In this document: positions 17,880 through 26,518 of the stretch, in pieces
Layout of the letters: every line of letters begins with the position of its first letter
Position numbering within the stretch: the first letter of the stretch is position 1
NCBI GenBank assembly: GCA_021636625.1
Contig: JAJWLX010000005.1
Coordinates: 1 to 64,000 of the forward strand
From: Prevotella sp.
GTDB lineage: Bacteria; Bacteroidota; Bacteroidia; Bacteroidales; Bacteroidaceae
DNA: 64,000 nucleotides
Reading direction: 5' to 3'
Translations under genes and position numbers: made by a program
The notes under the pieces: generated by a model
The model's database searches: none
What the model was told of the DNA's origin: nothing
Seen by the model: the letters and a program-made list of their open reading frames with translations, nothing else

Positions 17880-19340
17880 CTACTTGTTGATACCGAAGAT
17901 TTCGCGAAGCACTTCCTTGTCGTCGAAGTGATGCTTCACGCCCTTGATCTCCTGGTAGTCTTCATGTCCCTTTCCGGCAACGAGGATTACATCGCCCTTC
18001 TTGGCCAGCATGCAGGCTGTGCGGATTGCTTCCTTGCGGTCAACGATGCTGATCACCTTCTTCATCTGCTGGGCGTTGAGACCAGCCAGCATGTCGTTGA
18101 TGATGTCCTGTGGCTCTTCGAAGCGAGGATTGTCGCTGGTGATGATAACCTTATCGCTCTGCTTGACTGCCTCTTGTGCCATCAACGGGCGCTTGCCCTT
18201 GTCTCGGTTTCCACCGGCACCGCAGACGGTAATCACTTCGCCGCCCTTGCCGTCGAGTACTTCGTGAATGGCGTTCAGTACGTTCTCCAAAGCATCTGGT
18301 GTATGAGCATAGTCAACGATGGCAGTATAGCCTTCTGGCGACTGGATTGGCTCCAATCGTCCGTTTACGCTGTGAAGGGTACTCATCACTACGAGTACAT
18401 CCTCAGGCTTCTTGCCGAGCATAACGGCTGCACCATATACGGCAAGCAGATTGCTTACATTGAATTTTCCGATAAACTGTACGCCTACCTCTCTGCCATC
18501 TATCTCCAGATACATGCCGCCGAAGTGACACTCCAGGATTCTTGCCTTGAAGTCTGCCATAGAGCGGGTAGAGTAGGTCTTCACGGTAGCCTTGGTGTTC
18601 TGTACCATGATCATGCCGTTCTTGTCGTCGGCATTGGTGATGGCGAAGGCAGTCTTAGGCAGACCGTCGAAGAAAGCCTTCTTGGCGTTGCGGTAGTTCT
18701 CGAATGTCTTGTGATAGTCGAGATGGTCGCGGGTGAGATTGGTGAACAGTCCGCCGGCGAACTCCAAACCGCCGATACGCTTCTGTGCGATGGCATGAGA
18801 AGAGCACTCCATGAAGGCGTATTCGCATCCTGCCTCTACCATCTTGCCCAGCAGCATGTTCAGCTCGATTGGGTCTGGGGTAGTGTGGTCGGCAGGAATT
18901 GCCTCGCCCTCAATGTAATTGCAGACGGTGGAGAGCAGACCGCACTTATGTCCGAACTTGCGGAACATATTATATAATAAGGTGGCGATGGTGGTCTTGC
19001 CATTGGTGCCAGTCACGCCAACCAACTTCAGCTTCTTGGATGGGTCGCCATAGAAGAGTGTAGCCACTTTACCTACAGCATCTTCGGTAGATGCTACCTG
19101 AATGTAAGTTACGCCTTCGATTTTCTCCTCAGGCATATCCTCGCACAAAACCGACTTTGCGCCCAGGGTCAATGCCTTTGGAATAAACTGGTGGCCGTCA
19201 ACCTGAGTGCCCTTGATAGCAACGAACAAGTGACCTTCCTTAATCTTTCGGGAGTCGATGTTTACGCCCGAAACCTCTACATCAGCATCGCCGACAATCT
19301 GAATCGGCTCGATGTTTTTGAGTAATTCTTGTAACTTCAT
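17880..19340 (-). CDS. murE: UDP-MurNAc-tripeptide synthetase
   Basis: 486 residues. MurE adds the third amino acid to UDP-MurNAc-L-Ala-D-Glu. Motifs: GVNIDSRKIKEGHLFVAIKG, VGVTGTNGKTTIATLLYN (ATP loop), NLTRDHLDYHKTFENY, and DYAHTPDALENVL. The C-terminal SDNPRFEEP contains the DNPR signature that selects meso-diaminopimelate, so the wall is probably DAP-type. Located between ftsI and mraY. Confidence 0.96.
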   Translation of the reverse strand: MKLQELLKNIEPIQIVGDADVEVSGVNIDSRKIKEGHLFVAIKGTQVDGHQFIPKALTLGAKSVLCEDMPEEKIEGVTYIQVASTEDAVGKVATLFYGDPSKKLKLVGVTGTNGKTTIATLLYNMFRKFGHKCGLLSTVCNYIEGEAIPADHTTPDPIELNMLLGKMVEAGCEYAFMECSSHAIAQKRIGGLEFAGGLFTNLTRDHLDYHKTFENYRNAKKAFFDGLPKTAFAITNADDKNGMIMVQNTKATVKTYSTRSMADFKARILECHFGGMYLEIDGREVGVQFIGKFNVSNLLAVYGAAVMLGKKPEDVLVVMSTLHSVNGRLEPIQSPEGYTAIVDYAHTPDALENVLNAIHEVLDGKGGEVITVCGAGGNRDKGKRPLMAQEAVKQSDKVIITSDNPRFEEPQDIINDMLAGLNAQQMKKVISIVDRKEAIRTACMLAKKGDVILVAGKGHEDYQEIKGVKHHFDDKEVLREIFGINK

Positions 19341-19380
19341 ATTTAATATCTTTATGTATTTACACCTTATTATATATATA

Positions 19381-21537
19381 TTAGTTCAATTCGATGATAC
19401 AGATGGAACCCTTCTTGACCGGTGTTCCCGGCATGAGACTCTGCTTGATTACCTTGCCTCTGCCATGAATCCTGGTTCTGATTCCTCTGCTCTCCATGCA
19501 GAAGATTGCGTCTCTGGCTCCCATGCCTGTAATATCGGGCACGGTGCTTTTGCCGTATTGCTTCTCTTTGAAAAGCTTGATACTTCTGCTTCCTATGCGT
19601 TCTGCCTTGCCCCAGATAGGATTGCCGTTGGCGTAGCTTCCACTCCAGTTGGTGTTGGTCTTGATGCCCAGGTGGGTGAGTACGTAGTCGGCAGCCAGCA
19701 CGTTTCCGTTCTTCACGTCCGGAACGAAGATGGAGGCTGAATCCTTGGCATCCTTCACGTCGAGTTTCAGGCTCTGTGCCATGATGCCTTCGGCAATGTC
19801 GTGGAATACCTTACCACTCATGCTTCCGCCGGAAGCTGGCAAACCTGATTTCTGAATGCAGACGATACAGCTGTAGCGCGGATTGTCGGCAGGGAAGTAG
19901 CCGGCGAAGCTCACCAGATAGTTGGTAATACCGTTCTTGTAACCACCGGCACCCTTGGAAACCTGGGCCGTACCGGTCTTTCCGGCAACCTTGAAGTTAG
20001 GCGAACCGGCTTTTTTGCCCAGTCCCACGCTAACCACCTGTTCCAGGATGGTCTGTATCTTCTTGATGGATTGCGGCTTGGCTATCTGTTCGCGCATCAC
20101 CTCTGGCGGGAACTCCATGATGGTTTCTCCGTTCTTCACTACCTTGCTCACGAATCTAGGGCGCATCATCTTACCGTTGTTGGCGATGGTGTTGTAGAAG
20201 GTGAGGGTAGAGATTGGTGGTATCTGCGTCTCGTATCCGATACTCATCCATGGCAAGCTGGTCTTTGCCCAGTTGTCATACTGCCCGTGGCTGTTTCTGT
20301 GCGGCATTCGGATTCGGGCAGGAGTAGCTCCCACCAGCGGAATCTTCAGGTCGTCGTGCAGACCGGTGCGATAGATGCCCTGTACGAATTTCTCCGGACA
20401 GTTGCGGTAGTGGTCGTCGATGATTCGGCTCACACCGATGTTGGAACTGTACCACAGAGTCTTTGCGAAGGTCAGCATTCCATATCCGCCCTTTCGCCAG
20501 TTATGGTCCTTCATGTCTCGTCCGTACATCTGCCAGACACCACATCCGGTTTCCACGCGATAGGTCGTATCTACCACACCATCATCGAGCGCTACGAGAA
20601 GCGAGGCTGGCTTGAATACCGAACCCGGCTCCAGAAGGTCGCTCACGGCATGGTTGTGAATCTCTCTGTATTCGCCATCGAAGCATTTTTCCATGTTTAC
20701 GATGGCCTTGATGTCGCCGGTAGGCACATCCATCACAATGGCTACACCCACGTTGGCATTGATTTCCTTCAACTCTTCGATGAGTGAGCGCTCGGCAAGA
20801 TCCTGCATGCTCACATCGATGGTGGTAACGATGTCGGCACCGTCGATAGGAGGGGTGTCGGTGATGTCGAGGAACTTGTTGCGCACCTTGCGGCGATGCA
20901 CGATACCATTGGTTCCGCGCAGGATGGAGTCGTAGCTCAGCTCCAGTCCGAATCTGGCGGTATCCTTGGCACCAAACATGGCTCCGATGGTTCTTCCTGC
21001 CAGCGAACCGTAGGTACGGGTGCGGGCATTGTATTCCTCCCAGTGGAATCCGCTCTTGTAGGGAGTAAGGCGGAAAACTGGCAGCGCCTTCACCTCGGTG
21101 AAGGTGTTATAGTTGATACGGCTTCCATATACCGCCCAGTGGCGGCTCTTCTTGCCGCGTCCCTCTATGAGATGGCGCTTGAATTCTTCTGCTGTTTTCT
21201 CAGGGAAAATCTTGTGGAGTCCCTGGCAGATGGAATCCTGCTTGGCATCCCAAAGCGAGTCGTTGCCGGCTGCGGTCAGCGCCTTGAAGTCCATGAATAC
21301 CTTGAACTCAGGCAGCGAACTTGCCATCAGCTGTCCTGCGCAGCTCAGGATGTTGCCTCGGTTAGGCTTCACGGTCACGGAGTCTCTCTTCTGTCGCTCG
21401 GCAACCTGCATCCAGTAGTCGTGCTTAGCCGTCATGATGTAGAATGCTTTTCCTACGATGGCGGTGGCAATCAGGGTCATGATGATGGCGATGGCACTAT
21501 AGCGCGGCATTACTTTCTTATGCTCAAACTTGCTCAT
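19381..21537 (-). CDS. ftsI: Septal penicillin-binding protein with PASTA domain
   Basis: 718 residues, a class B penicillin-binding protein (D,D-transpeptidase) that cross-links septal peptidoglycan with FtsW. One N-terminal membrane segment is followed by the dimerisation domain (VKPNRGNILSCAGQLMAS). The transpeptidase motifs are SVFK at 306-309, SSN at 364-366 and KTG at 520-522. A C-terminal PASTA-like domain (STVPDITGMGARDAIFCME) is present, absent from E. coli FtsI but common in Bacteroidetes and Firmicutes. The start overlaps the preceding ftsL-like gene by 4 bases (ATGA). Confidence 0.94.
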   Translation of the reverse strand: MSKFEHKKVMPRYSAIAIIMTLIATAIVGKAFYIMTAKHDYWMQVAERQKRDSVTVKPNRGNILSCAGQLMASSLPEFKVFMDFKALTAAGNDSLWDAKQDSICQGLHKIFPEKTAEEFKRHLIEGRGKKSRHWAVYGSRINYNTFTEVKALPVFRLTPYKSGFHWEEYNARTRTYGSLAGRTIGAMFGAKDTARFGLELSYDSILRGTNGIVHRRKVRNKFLDITDTPPIDGADIVTTIDVSMQDLAERSLIEELKEINANVGVAIVMDVPTGDIKAIVNMEKCFDGEYREIHNHAVSDLLEPGSVFKPASLLVALDDGVVDTTYRVETGCGVWQMYGRDMKDHNWRKGGYGMLTFAKTLWYSSNIGVSRIIDDHYRNCPEKFVQGIYRTGLHDDLKIPLVGATPARIRMPHRNSHGQYDNWAKTSLPWMSIGYETQIPPISTLTFYNTIANNGKMMRPRFVSKVVKNGETIMEFPPEVMREQIAKPQSIKKIQTILEQVVSVGLGKKAGSPNFKVAGKTGTAQVSKGAGGYKNGITNYLVSFAGYFPADNPRYSCIVCIQKSGLPASGGSMSGKVFHDIAEGIMAQSLKLDVKDAKDSASIFVPDVKNGNVLAADYVLTHLGIKTNTNWSGSYANGNPIWGKAERIGSRSIKLFKEKQYGKSTVPDITGMGARDAIFCMESRGIRTRIHGRGKVIKQSLMPGTPVKKGSICIIELN

Positions 21538-22061
21538 TCTTCTGGTACGTTTATGATGTAAGGAGGTTGTGTGGCGATGTGCAGGGTGCTGTCCTTGCTG
21601 TGCTTCAGCATGTCGAGCACATTGCTTTCACGACTCTTCTCTGTTATCTGACTGCTGGTTGACAGCGCTTTGTATTTCGTGTCTTGCAGCTCTTTTTGCA
21701 GTTGATCCAATTCGATGAGATCCTTCTGGATGCTGTATCGGTTGGATATGTAGATAATGATGAAAACCACGATGAGCATGAACAGCCATATCTGCTTTCT
21801 GATGATTTGTGCGGTGAGGATGTCACCACCCAGAATTTTGCGCAGTGTGAAGCTGGTAGAGCCCGATACTTCCTCCTCGATAGCCTGCTTGGCAATCACT
21901 TCCTTGAGCGAAGCCTGCGGAGCCGGTTTGGGAGCTTCCGGCTGCGCCTTCTCCTTTTCTGAAGCCGGTGCTTTCTCCTGAGTCTTTGCCGGCTCAGAAG
22001 CCTGCGGCTTCTGCTCTTCAGCCGGGCTGCTTGTTTCTGGTTTTTCTTTATCTTGTTTCAT
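21534..22061 (-). CDS. FtsL-like division protein with long acidic/proline-rich N-terminus
   Basis: 175 residues. The first about 70 residues are low complexity, rich in Glu, Pro, Ala, Lys and Gln, and cytoplasmic by prediction. One membrane segment follows (IWLFMLIVVFIIIYISN), then a short periplasmic heptad-like region (LIELDQLQKELQDTKYKAL). This topology and its position between rsmH and ftsI match FtsL, which forms the FtsQLB complex. Sequence identity to known FtsL cannot be judged by eye. The N-terminal extension is long compared with E. coli FtsL (121 residues in total). Confidence 0.7.
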   Translation of the reverse strand: MKQDKEKPETSSPAEEQKPQASEPAKTQEKAPASEKEKAQPEAPKPAPQASLKEVIAKQAIEEEVSGSTSFTLRKILGGDILTAQIIRKQIWLFMLIVVFIIIYISNRYSIQKDLIELDQLQKELQDTKYKALSTSSQITEKSRESNVLDMLKHSKDSTLHIATQPPYIINVPEE

Positions 22062-22108
22062 TTTCTATTGCATTACATGATTGCAGTTACATGATGATCT
22101 CATTTACT

Positions 22109-23023
22109 CTATTTCTTTTCTGCGATTCTCAACTTGGCGCTGCGGCTTCTCGGGTTTCTCTCCTGCTCATCGGCGTCAGGGATGATGACCTTGTTGTTGA
22201 CAAGCTTGAAAGGCGTCTCGATTCTTCCGAAGAAGTCCTGTTCTACCTTTCCCTCCGGGTTGCCCGCCTTCATCATGTTCTTCACGATGCGGTCTTCCAG
22301 CGAGTGATAGGTAATCACCGAGAGTCTTCCTCCCGGTTTGAGCAGTTCGGTGGCAGAGCGGAGCATTTCTTTCAGGGCATCCATCTCGTGATTCACCTCT
22401 ATGCGCAGAGCCTGGAAGAGCTTTGCCATCTCCTTCTTCTCCCGCTCTCGCTTGAAGAGGGGTTCCACGGCAGCCATGAAGTCCTTGGTGGTCTTGATAG
22501 GGCTCACGGCCCTTGCTTTGACTAGGGCTGAAGCGATGCGGCGGGAATTCTTCAGTTCGCCGTAGAGATAGAAGATATCTGCAAGTGCCTCTTCCTCGTA
22601 TTCGTTCACGATGTCGGCAGCAGTCTTTCCGGCTCTCTTGTTCATGCGCATGTCGAGAGGAGAATCAAAGCGGAAGGAGAATCCACGGGTCTCGTCGTCG
22701 AAGTGATGGCTCGATACGCCGAGGTCTGCGAGTAGTCCGTCCAGTCCCTCCACGCCATAGTATCTCATCCAGTTCTTCAGGTATCTGAAGTTGGAACATA
22801 CGAAGGTGAAGTTGGGGTTTGCCACCACGTTGCGCTCGGCATCGGCGTCCTGGTCGAAGCTGTAGAGATGTGCTCCCTCGCTCAGGCGGGAGATGATTTC
22901 TCTGGAATGTCCTCCACCGCCGAAGGTAACATCTACATAGATGCCGCCTGGCTGGATGTTGAGTCCGTCAACGCTCTCTTTGAGGAGCACGGGTACGTGA
23001 TATGTTTCTGCTGTCTTGATCAT
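22109..23023 (-). CDS. rsmH: 16S rRNA (cytosine-1402-N4)-methyltransferase
   Basis: 304 residues. RsmH (MraW) methylates N4 of C1402 in 16S rRNA. SAM-binding motifs: YHVPVLLKESVDGL, VDVTFGGGGHSREII, DGLLADLGVSSHHFDD, then ALRIEVNHEMDALKEML and LSVITYHSLEDRIVK. First gene of the dcw transcript here. In most bacteria it follows mraZ, but mraZ is missing from this spot. Confidence 0.96.
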   Translation of the reverse strand: MIKTAETYHVPVLLKESVDGLNIQPGGIYVDVTFGGGGHSREIISRLSEGAHLYSFDQDADAERNVVANPNFTFVCSNFRYLKNWMRYYGVEGLDGLLADLGVSSHHFDDETRGFSFRFDSPLDMRMNKRAGKTAADIVNEYEEEALADIFYLYGELKNSRRIASALVKARAVSPIKTTKDFMAAVEPLFKREREKKEMAKLFQALRIEVNHEMDALKEMLRSATELLKPGGRLSVITYHSLEDRIVKNMMKAGNPEGKVEQDFFGRIETPFKLVNNKVIIPDADEQERNPRSRSAKLRIAEKK

Positions 23024-23131
23024 TCTTCTTGATTCTTTTTCTTTTGTAAGTTACTTATTTTTAACTTGTTTCTTTCACGTGCATGTACTTATATACAGCG
23101 CGTATGTACCTATTTAATAGGAATTCGGCTC

Positions 23132-23139
23132 CAAAGGTA
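23132..23139 (-). promoter_or_regulatory. -7 element for the rsmH-dcw operon
   Basis: Minus-strand TACCTTTG fits TAnnTTTG. It lies about 110 bases before the rsmH start. The rest of the 374-base divergent gap (23024-23397) is AT-rich and holds no convincing gene. Short reading frames there overlap both promoters. Confidence 0.55.
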
Positions 23140-23364
23140 CATAAAAATCCTCACATAGCTCCATGTTTCCCCACAAATTTTATGAAACGGGCGCAAAAAA
23201 ATGATTTTTTTCATTTTTATGCTCCTTATTCGCTGGTAACAAGTAATTCACGAAAAACGATGTTTTTTGTCTTGATTTCTCCCGAAAAGGTGGAAAAATG
23301 CACAATTTTTTGCCTTTATTGATAATTTTTCGGGAAAAATGACTCTTATTTAAAAAAGAAAAAC

Positions 23365-23372
23365 TAACTTTG
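23365..23372 (+). promoter_or_regulatory. -7 element for the acyltransferase pair
   Basis: TAACTTTG fits TAnnTTTG, 26 bases before the ATG at 23398. Confidence 0.6.
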
Positions 23373-23397
23373 CACGTACTTATTAGGTTTACTAAAA

Positions 23398-24225
23398 ATG
23401 AGTGGTTCAATAGAGAAAACGATAGACATAGAAAAGATACTGAAGAATAAGATGGGGAGCAAAGCTAAATTTGTTCCTGGATTCCTCGTGTCTTGGCTGA
23501 AAAAGATCATACACGAAGACGAGGTGAACAAGTTCTTGTGGGAAAGCCGAAACCTCTCCGGTACGGAGTGGCTTACAGAATGCGTGCGCTATCTGAAGAT
23601 GGATGTAGAAATCGTAGGCTTGGAGAATTTGCCGGACAAGAATGATGGCAAGCTCTATACTTTCGTGTCTAATCATCCGCTGGGCGGACAGGACGGCGTG
23701 TGCCTCGGCTCCATCATCGGAACGCATTATGATGGTAAGTTCCGCTATCTGGTAAACGATCTGCTGCTCAATCTCCCGGGCTTGAAGCCGGTGAGCATCG
23801 GTATCAACAAGACCGGCAGACAGAGCCGTGACTTCCCTCGCATGGTAGAGGCTGGATTCCAGAGTGACAACCACATGCTGATGTTCCCTGCGGGATTGAA
23901 CAGCCGCAAGCAGCCTGATGGCAGCATCCGCGATTTGCCTTGGAAGAAGACTTTCATCTCCAAGAGTGTGGAATATCAGCGTGATGTGGTGCCTATCCAT
24001 TTCGGTGGGCAGAACTCCGAAAGGTTCTATCGCATCGCCAGGTTCAGCGACAAGCATCTGCCTTTCAACCTTGCCATGATGTTCCTCGTGGATGAGATGT
24101 ACAAGAATGTGGGCAAGCATTTCCGCATCGCCATCGGCAAGCCGATTCCATGGCAGACTTTCGATCACAGCAAGTCGGCCACAGAGTGGGCACAGTATGT
24201 GAAGGACAGGGTTTACGAACTCTAG
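23398..24225 (+). CDS. glsA: Acyltransferase, GlsA-like (glycine-lipid O-acylation)
   Basis: 275 residues, a PlsC-type acyltransferase. The catalytic motif is SNHPLGGQDG near residue 97, with a second motif FPAGLNSRK near 162. In Bacteroides thetaiotaomicron the adjacent genes glsB and glsA make N-acyl and then O-acylated glycine lipids. The same pairing with a GNAT-type gene 80 bases downstream suggests this is GlsA. It is often annotated as hemolysin or lysophospholipid acyltransferase. The substrate is inferred from context only. Confidence 0.7.
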   Translation: MSGSIEKTIDIEKILKNKMGSKAKFVPGFLVSWLKKIIHEDEVNKFLWESRNLSGTEWLTECVRYLKMDVEIVGLENLPDKNDGKLYTFVSNHPLGGQDGVCLGSIIGTHYDGKFRYLVNDLLLNLPGLKPVSIGINKTGRQSRDFPRMVEAGFQSDNHMLMFPAGLNSRKQPDGSIRDLPWKKTFISKSVEYQRDVVPIHFGGQNSERFYRIARFSDKHLPFNLAMMFLVDEMYKNVGKHFRIAIGKPIPWQTFDHSKSATEWAQYVKDRVYEL

Positions 24226-24305
24226 TGAGAACCCTCTACAGTTAGCAATCATAGAAAAAGTAAGAGAAATAGAACAAGATAATTATCGATATTATATAGA
24301 GAATT

Positions 24306-25298
24306 ATGGAAGAAGAAATCATCCAACCGATTGACCGCGAACTGCTGAAGAGCGAGTTGACTCCCGATAAGCAGCTTCGTATGACCAACAAGAGTCATAA
24401 CGAAATCTATATCGTTACGGCTAATGATTCGCCAAATGTATTGAAGGAGATTGGTCGCCTTCGTGAAATCGCTTTCCGCGAAGCAGGTGGTGGAACGGGT
24501 AAATCGATGGACCTTGACGAATTCGACTTCGGTGACAACTGCTACAAGCAGCTTATTGTCTGGAATCCAGATGCTAACGAGATTATCGGTGGCTACCGTT
24601 ATCTCCTGGGCAAGGATTGGGAACTTGACGAAAAGGGGCAGCCTAAGCTTGCTACCAGTCACATGTTCCACTTCTCAGACAAGTTCCTGAAGGAATACAT
24701 GCCATATACTGTGGAGCTGGGCCGTTCATTCGTCTCTCTCGAGTATCAGAATGTGCGCAAGAATACCAAGAGTATCTTTGCTCTCGACAATCTCTGGGAC
24801 GGATTGGGTGCCCTTACCGTGCTCTATCCGGATGTAAAGTATTTCTTCGGCAAGATGACGATGTATCCTTCTTACATCCGTCGTGGCCGCGATATGATTC
24901 TCTACTTCCTCAAGAAGCATTTTGATGACAAGGAGAACCTGGTGATTCCGATGAAGCCATTGAAGTTGGAAACTCCTGAGAGCGAGATGGCAGCCATCTT
25001 TACGGAAGATGACTTCCGTGCTGACTATCGCATTCTGAATCATGAGATTCGCCAGCTCGGTTTCAATATTCCTCCTCTGGTAAATGCCTACATGAACCTC
25101 AGTCCTACCATGAAGCTCTTTGGTACAGCCATCAATTATGGCTTCGGCGATGTAGAGGAGACGGGCATTCTCATTGCCGTGGATGAAATCCTGGAGGAGA
25201 AGCGTATCCGCCACATCAACAGCTTTATTGAGGAACATCCTGAGGCGCTGAAGATTACAAGCGGTGCCAACAAGATTTTCTACAAGGAAAAAGAATAG
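24306..25298 (+). CDS. glsB: GNAT-family N-acyltransferase, GlsB/OlsB-like
   Basis: 330 residues. The N-terminal half resembles OlsB-type N-acyltransferases that use acyl-ACP: REIAFREAGGGTGKSMDLDE, then LIVWNPDANEIIGGYRYLLG and VELGRSFVSLEYQ. These enzymes make N-acyl amino acids, the first step of ornithine or glycine lipids. Bacteroidetes make glycine lipids with GlsB. The neighbouring PlsC-like gene would do the second acylation. Both products would act at the inner membrane. Confidence 0.75.
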   Translation: MEEEIIQPIDRELLKSELTPDKQLRMTNKSHNEIYIVTANDSPNVLKEIGRLREIAFREAGGGTGKSMDLDEFDFGDNCYKQLIVWNPDANEIIGGYRYLLGKDWELDEKGQPKLATSHMFHFSDKFLKEYMPYTVELGRSFVSLEYQNVRKNTKSIFALDNLWDGLGALTVLYPDVKYFFGKMTMYPSYIRRGRDMILYFLKKHFDDKENLVIPMKPLKLETPESEMAAIFTEDDFRADYRILNHEIRQLGFNIPPLVNAYMNLSPTMKLFGTAINYGFGDVEETGILIAVDEILEEKRIRHINSFIEEHPEALKITSGANKIFYKEKE

Positions 25299-25300
25299 CA

Positions 25301-25458
25301 TTTTACTCTTCACTCTTCACAGATATGGTTTAACGGTCTATTAGTTAGGTAGTTATAGCGGTGAAGAGTGGAGACTCACTCTTCACCACTCTTCACCGCC
25401 CACACCCCCAGTGTTTATAGGGGTTTCAGCCGATTTGGTGAAGAGTGAAGAGTAAAAG
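25301..25458. repeat. Nested palindromic repeat element
   Basis: Perfect 20-base inverted ends (25301-25320 and 25439-25458) enclose a second perfect 14-base inverted repeat (25358-25371 and 25386-25399). All arms are built from the word GTGAAGAGTG. The element lies directly after the glsB stop at 25298. It could be a small non-autonomous mobile element, a REP-like sequence or a structured terminator. No gene is present in it. The rest of the gap to 25597 shows nothing clear. Confidence 0.75.
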
Positions 25459-25597
25459 CGAGAGTAGTCTTTTTACAGATAGTTCAGCTGAATTTTATCT
25501 CCCGACGTATCGTTTTGTGCCTGGCAATGGCACAAAGTTGCCCTGGTAAAGGGCAATATCTTGCCATAACCAGGCAGTAAATGGAATAAGGCAAAGA

Positions 25598-26023
25598 ATG
25601 CCAATATTCCACTCCGTACTGGATATTATTGGTGTATTGAACGAGCAGGATGATTATTCCAAAAACCGTAATTACTGGAAGTATCTGAAGACTAAACTGA
25701 AGAAGGAAGATAATGAGTTGGTTAGTGCTACTAACCAACTGAAAATGCAGGCCAAGGATGGAAAAATGTATAAGACCGATGTTCTCGATAACGAAGGTAT
25801 CATGCTGCTAGCCAGGAACTTTCCTAATAATAAGGCTGCTGACTTTCTGGATTGGAGCCTTATTAACAAGAATGATTATTTGGCTGCGATGACACAGAGT
25901 GCTGTTGATAGCAGTCGCATCAAACAGCTTATTTCCAATGCTTTAACTGATAAGATTGAAGACCGTGAGGTCTTTATGAAGGGCATAGACTATTCTTATT
26001 ATTATGAGCAGGTGGATGAATAA
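25598..26023 (+). CDS. BRO/antirepressor-like protein, N-terminally short
   Basis: 141 residues. The stretch IFHSVLDIIGVLNEQDDYSK-NRNYWKYLKTKL, with a following QLKMQAKDGKMYKTDVLD, resembles the BRO-N/antirepressor-like fold of phage and mobile-element proteins. About 20 residues that usually precede this motif are missing: an in-frame stop lies 17 codons upstream with no start between. It may be a decayed remnant or use a shorter start. It stands alone between two repeat elements, so transfer is likely. Function not known. Confidence 0.5.
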   Translation: MPIFHSVLDIIGVLNEQDDYSKNRNYWKYLKTKLKKEDNELVSATNQLKMQAKDGKMYKTDVLDNEGIMLLARNFPNNKAADFLDWSLINKNDYLAAMTQSAVDSSRIKQLISNALTDKIEDREVFMKGIDYSYYYEQVDE

Positions 26024-26040
26024 GTAAGACGAAAAAAATA

Positions 26041-26155
26041 ACACGGACAAATTGAATTTGTCCGGCTCTTTTGTCCGGGCACTTGTAAATACCTGAATAT
26101 TAGTAAATTATAAGCTGCCGGACAATTTGTCCGGACAAATTCAATTTGTCCGTGT
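26041..26155. repeat. 115-base element with 25-base perfect inverted ends
   Basis: Positions 26041-26065 and 26131-26155 are perfect reverse complements. Each arm begins ACACGGACAAATTG and is internally near-palindromic (GGACAAATT...AATTTGTCC). Inside are further TTGTCCGG and CCGGACAA words. A-run on the left and T-run on the right extend the symmetry, so it can also work as a bidirectional terminator. The architecture fits a MITE-like element. No coding capacity. Confidence 0.75.
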
Positions 26156-26347
26156 TTTTTTTTAGTTTAAAATCAGCCTGTTTTTGCTGTGTTTTGGTGA
26201 TAAGAGCGGTGATTTTGAGAAGAAGTCTCTCTTTTTTGTTTAAGGAAACCATGAGTCTTGAGACAACAAACGGTGAGATAGCGACCATAAAACTATGAGT
26301 TATTTTCGTTAACATAAAGCTCTAACGCAACCCAACAGGTATCAAGA

Positions 26348-26397
26348 CACGATGAAGGGTCTATACGCCCACCTCTCATCGTGGCATATAGACCCTT
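26348..26397. other. Two interleaved inverted repeats (possible pseudoknot or switch)
   Basis: Repeat A is CACGATGA (26348-26355) with TCATCGTG (26376-26383). Repeat B is AAGGGTCTATA (26355-26365) with TATAGACCCTT (26387-26397). The arms alternate A-B-A-B, so both cannot form as simple hairpins together. It lies in the 495-base convergent gap 26024-26518, which has no convincing gene. Another short hairpin (ACTCCT/AGGAGT) occurs near 26450-26470. Confidence 0.45.
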
Positions 26398-26518
26398 GTC
26401 GTTTCCCGTGAAGTGCGGGTGAATATATGTTTACTGAGCACCTTATACTCCTGCCCAGCTTAGGAGTTATATGAAACTGTATGTAGCCCTCTATCTCATA
26501 TTGCCATTAATATTCTGT

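Noticed and set aside
23083..23410. Small frames on both strands upstream of rsmH
   Set aside because: They overlap the two divergent promoters, lack family features and are very AT-rich.
25301..26155. CRISPR array
   Set aside because: The repeats are inverted and nested, lack regular spacers, and no cas gene is nearby.
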